From the NCBI GenBank assembly GCA_002914845.1, contig JXTC01000302.1, forward strand, positions 248,132 to 312,131: DNA of 64,000 nucleotides, given 5' to 3'. Position numbers and translations under genes: made by a program. The DNA is from Trema orientale (taxonomy: Eukaryota > Streptophyta > Magnoliopsida > Rosales > Cannabaceae). The notes under the pieces were generated by a model that was given only the letters and a program-made list of their open reading frames with translations, searched no databases and was not told the DNA's origin. Below are positions 61,516-64,000 of this stretch, piece after piece (position 1 is the first letter of the stretch; every line of letters starts with the position of its first letter).

Positions 61516-61749
61516 ATATAGATAAAGTACATCTTTACTAGGTTTGCCTTGTACCCACTTAATCGTAAATTCATAATTATTTGATTTTTTTTTTCTTTTG
61601 AATGAAAGTTTGTTAAGGTGAAGAAGCATCAGTAGAGAGTAGAAGCATCCCAACTAAGTTGGCACCCAACTATCTCAATAATCCCTTACTTAAAAATCCT
61701 TAAAAAATAATTATTATTAGCATATAGGTAAGTGTAAGAAAAACAATAT

Positions 61750-61990
61750 GATAATAATATATATGTTTAACGTGCTAACATGTCGTGCCTATCGTGCTAG
61801 CATACCGTACAGGTAGATGTGTCGTACTGTGCTTAGTCTATCGTACCAAATTCATTAGCACAACATGATCAGGCATAGCCCACATGATCGTGTTGTGCCT
61901 GGTACGACCCATAATTTAACATGTTATGTCATGCGTCAGCCATATCGTGCCATGCTGTATTACCATGCTAATGAGCCAGTCCGACCCTCT
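61750..61990. repeat. Second CGTG-rich repeat block
   Basis: Words such as CATGTCGTGCCTATCGTGC and GATCGTGTTGTGCC recur. Related in composition to 58340-58560. Confidence 0.45.
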
Positions 61991-62126
61991 TGACTGCTAT
62001 ACTTGTAAGATATTTGTTTTCACTCTAAAAGAATAACAAAAATAAATGTAGGAATAAAAAAAGAAAAAGAGAAAAGTTATGGGTCCTTTAGGAGAATTGC
62101 CGATTTTTCTAAGTCGTTACAATAAA

Positions 62127-62305
62127 GGTCAATTTTTATCCTTTAATAAATGTCGAATATATCAATTATAAGTTTGGCATATCAAACTGATTTACTAGAT
62201 ACTCGAAAGTCATATTGATATCACCTTTACTAGGAAAAAAAAATCAATTTGATATACCAAGTTTATAAAATTATATATTCGACCACTTAATAAAACCAAA
62301 AAAAC
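62127..62305. repeat. Long imperfect hairpin (MITE-like)
   Basis: An arm starting GTCGAATATATCAATTATAA (62152) is matched by an inverted arm ending TATATATTCGAC (62283). Most bases pair across about 50 bp per arm, with a loop near 62204-62233. Pairing extends weakly outwards. No coding content. Confidence 0.7.
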
Positions 62306-63009
62306 ATGGTTCAAAAACAAAAAAAAAATGGCCAAATTTTAAAATCAAGTGTTAAAAATAGACAATCACTCCAATTTCTCAATAATTTATTGGAGAAAAA
62401 AAAAGAAAGAAAAAGAACAACATGGTCATAAAAAAAAGTTTGGGAAAATAGAGTGTATGTCCTTTTTTTGATATTTGTTTTATTAAATATTTGTTTTTCT
62501 CTTTTTATATCTAAATGACCAAGTATACGTAATTTTATACTTAATACATCAACACAAATATTAGCTTTAGCTTTAGTTATTGTACTTAATATATTAGTTT
62601 TTATAGTAGGTATATCATATTTTAAACTTAGTTTATACAATGACATATTGGTTATTTTAATACAAAATTTGAAAAATAGAGATTTACTTGAAATAGTGTC
62701 AAATTTCAATCATTTTCCTACAAGATCCCAAAAGTTTTGACAATAAAACAAGGTTTTAGTCGTTATTCTAGAAAAGAGTCGTCATAAAGTTATTTCGGCC
62801 AAAATTACTCATAGTCACGGCCATTTCCTACGAAATAGTGATGCAGACATAGTATATAATGTTTGGGCCATAATACAAAATGCCTGCATAGGAATGGGCT
62901 TTAAAGCTTAGTAAAAAGCCCCTTGAATTAGAGTTCAATCTCCTCCTGCACTAGGTTTTAATAGGAGGGAAAGATTTCTTATTAAAAAACTAGCCCCAAA
63001 GTCTAGAAA

Positions 63010-63405
63010 CTTGAAAAAATTCCGAATGGGTTGAACTATTTGAAAAATGCCAAATTCATTTAGAAATATATCATTTTTAAAAATTCATTTAGAAAACAAC
63101 TTTTTTCAAAATTGGTTAGAAAAATACCATTTTCCTTCAAAATTGGTATTTTTTGAAGGTTCTCGAGATAATCAATCGGGTTATTTGAGGTAACCAATTC
63201 AGTTACTTAAGGTAACCAGACTCGTTATCTTAAGTAACTTGTTCGGTAATTCAAGTACCATATTAATTTATAAAAAAGTGATATTTTACTAAATATTTTT
63301 AAAAATAGTATTTTTCTGAATAAATCTAGAATTTTTCAAAAAATTTTAAAATCTCGGATTCTTCATTGAAATTTTACTATATAAAATCAAATTTCCCCAA
63401 AGAAA
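63010..63405. mobile_element. Small AT-rich foldback element with 22-bp array, copy 2
   Basis: Same layout as 57884-58290: AT-rich arms with TTAGAAAAATACCA words, an array and a right arm with AGAATTTTTCAAAAA. Approximate ends. Confidence 0.5.
63160..63260. repeat. 22-bp tandem array, second locus, 4.5 units
   Basis: Units at 63160, 63182, 63204 and 63226 plus a 13-bp partial, exactly the copy number of the first array. Middle words are GAGGTAACC, AAGGTAACC and TAAGTAACT, and units end GGT, AGT or CGT. The first unit is the most diverged. Confidence 0.88.
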
Positions 63406-63514
63406 AAGGAATATGGATTGAGAAATTAGAGTGATTGTCTTTGTTATACTTTATTTTAGTATATATCTGTTTTTTTTTTCTTTTTATAGTTAAATGACTG
63501 GGATAGAGAGATGA

Positions 63515-64000
63515 AATGAATTCGACTAATCAATGATGGAGAATATAGAAGTGATCCATTTTTGAGAGTTTGCCAGTCTGAAGAGATTATGCATCACTTT
63601 ACAGTCAGAAAAATACCACAGTAGAATGGGGTGCAGAATGCATGAATCGGACTTTGCTAGAGAAAGTTCGGCGTATGTTGTCCAATACTGGATTGGGCAA
63701 AGCTTTTTGGGCTGAGGCAATCACGTATACATGTCATCTCATTAATCGTTTACCATAGACTGCAATTGGAGACAAAACCCCTCTTGAGGTATGGTTTGAA
63801 AAACCTGCTAATGATTACGATTCTTTACATGTCTTTAGTTCTACTGCCTATCATTATATGAAAGAATCCATGTTGAATCCAAGAGCCAAGAAAGCATTAT
63901 TTATGCACATCAGCTCAGGTAGAAAAGGATATCGACTTTGATGTCTAAGTTGGAGGAAGATTTTATTTAGCAGGGATGTTACTTTTGATGAGTTTGCCAT
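63515..64000 (+). pseudogene. Copia integrase fragment, continues beyond the window
   Basis: The plus strand encodes NDGEYRSDPFLRVCQSEEIM then HHFTVRKIPQ. After a one-base shift, MNRTLLEKVRRMLSNTGLGK and FWAEAITYTCHLINRLP follow, then YDSLHVFSSTAYHYMKES, LNPRAKKALFM and FSRDVTFDEFA. This is the C-terminal half of a plant copia integrase leading towards reverse transcriptase. A stop within PQQNG and frameshifts show decay. The left edge is abrupt at about 63515 with no upstream integrase, so the copy is truncated. Confidence 0.88.

Overview
The window is nuclear DNA of a flowering plant, most likely a eudicot. It is AT-rich, its genes are sparse and split by GT-AG introns, and most of the recognisable DNA is made of plant retrotransposons and small MITE-like elements. 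The species cannot be named from the sequence. Only two intact protein genes can be supported, both on the minus strand. One is a GH3 indole-3-acetic-acid amido synthetase (8817-11057, three exons, 620 residues). The other is a WD40-repeat protein of the WDR25/PRP17 type (52069-55680, four exons, 433 residues).

Layout. 1-8700 is intergenic, with one SINE-like element and two G-box or GC-rich islands. 8817-12480 holds GH3 and its upstream region: TATA box, long A and CT runs in the leader, an 85-bp duplicated promoter block with W-box cores, a G-box and an auxin-response core. 12500-17960 is intergenic apart from a G-box/GA-repeat island at 15093-15452.

17966-45498 is almost entirely nested retroelements. 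The host of the first nest is a Ty1-copia element on the minus strand (17966-33263), with both LTRs, a tRNA-Met primer site, a polypurine tract, decayed gag-pol and a 5-bp target-site duplication (one mismatch). Inside it sit a non-autonomous Ty3/gypsy-type element (23922-29163, duplication CTCTT) and a solo LTR (29825-31442, duplication GAGAA). The second nest is a LINE on the plus strand. Its poly-A end at 45498 is followed by a 16-bp direct repeat whose partner lies about 11 kb upstream at 34517, so the LINE appears to begin at 34533 and to be split by further LTR insertions. One 57-base assembly gap (38862-38918) falls in this part.

45515-52068 is intergenic, with a tRNA-derived SINE, a triplicated 75-bp repeat and one weak candidate small secreted-peptide ORF. 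WDR25 follows. Two Tourist-like MITEs lie upstream of it, the nearer one starting about 130 bp from its start codon. 57880-63400 is a mosaic of small repeat families: two copies of an element carrying 22-bp tandem arrays, three copies of a long foldback element, two CGTGTCGTG-rich blocks and a long hairpin. The window ends inside a second decayed copia integrase on the plus strand.

The two genes have no visible functional link. I found no novel multi-gene system. The most informative structures are the datable insertion series between 17966 and 45498, a GC-rich word cluster shared by several LTRs, and the 22-bp palindromic arrays.
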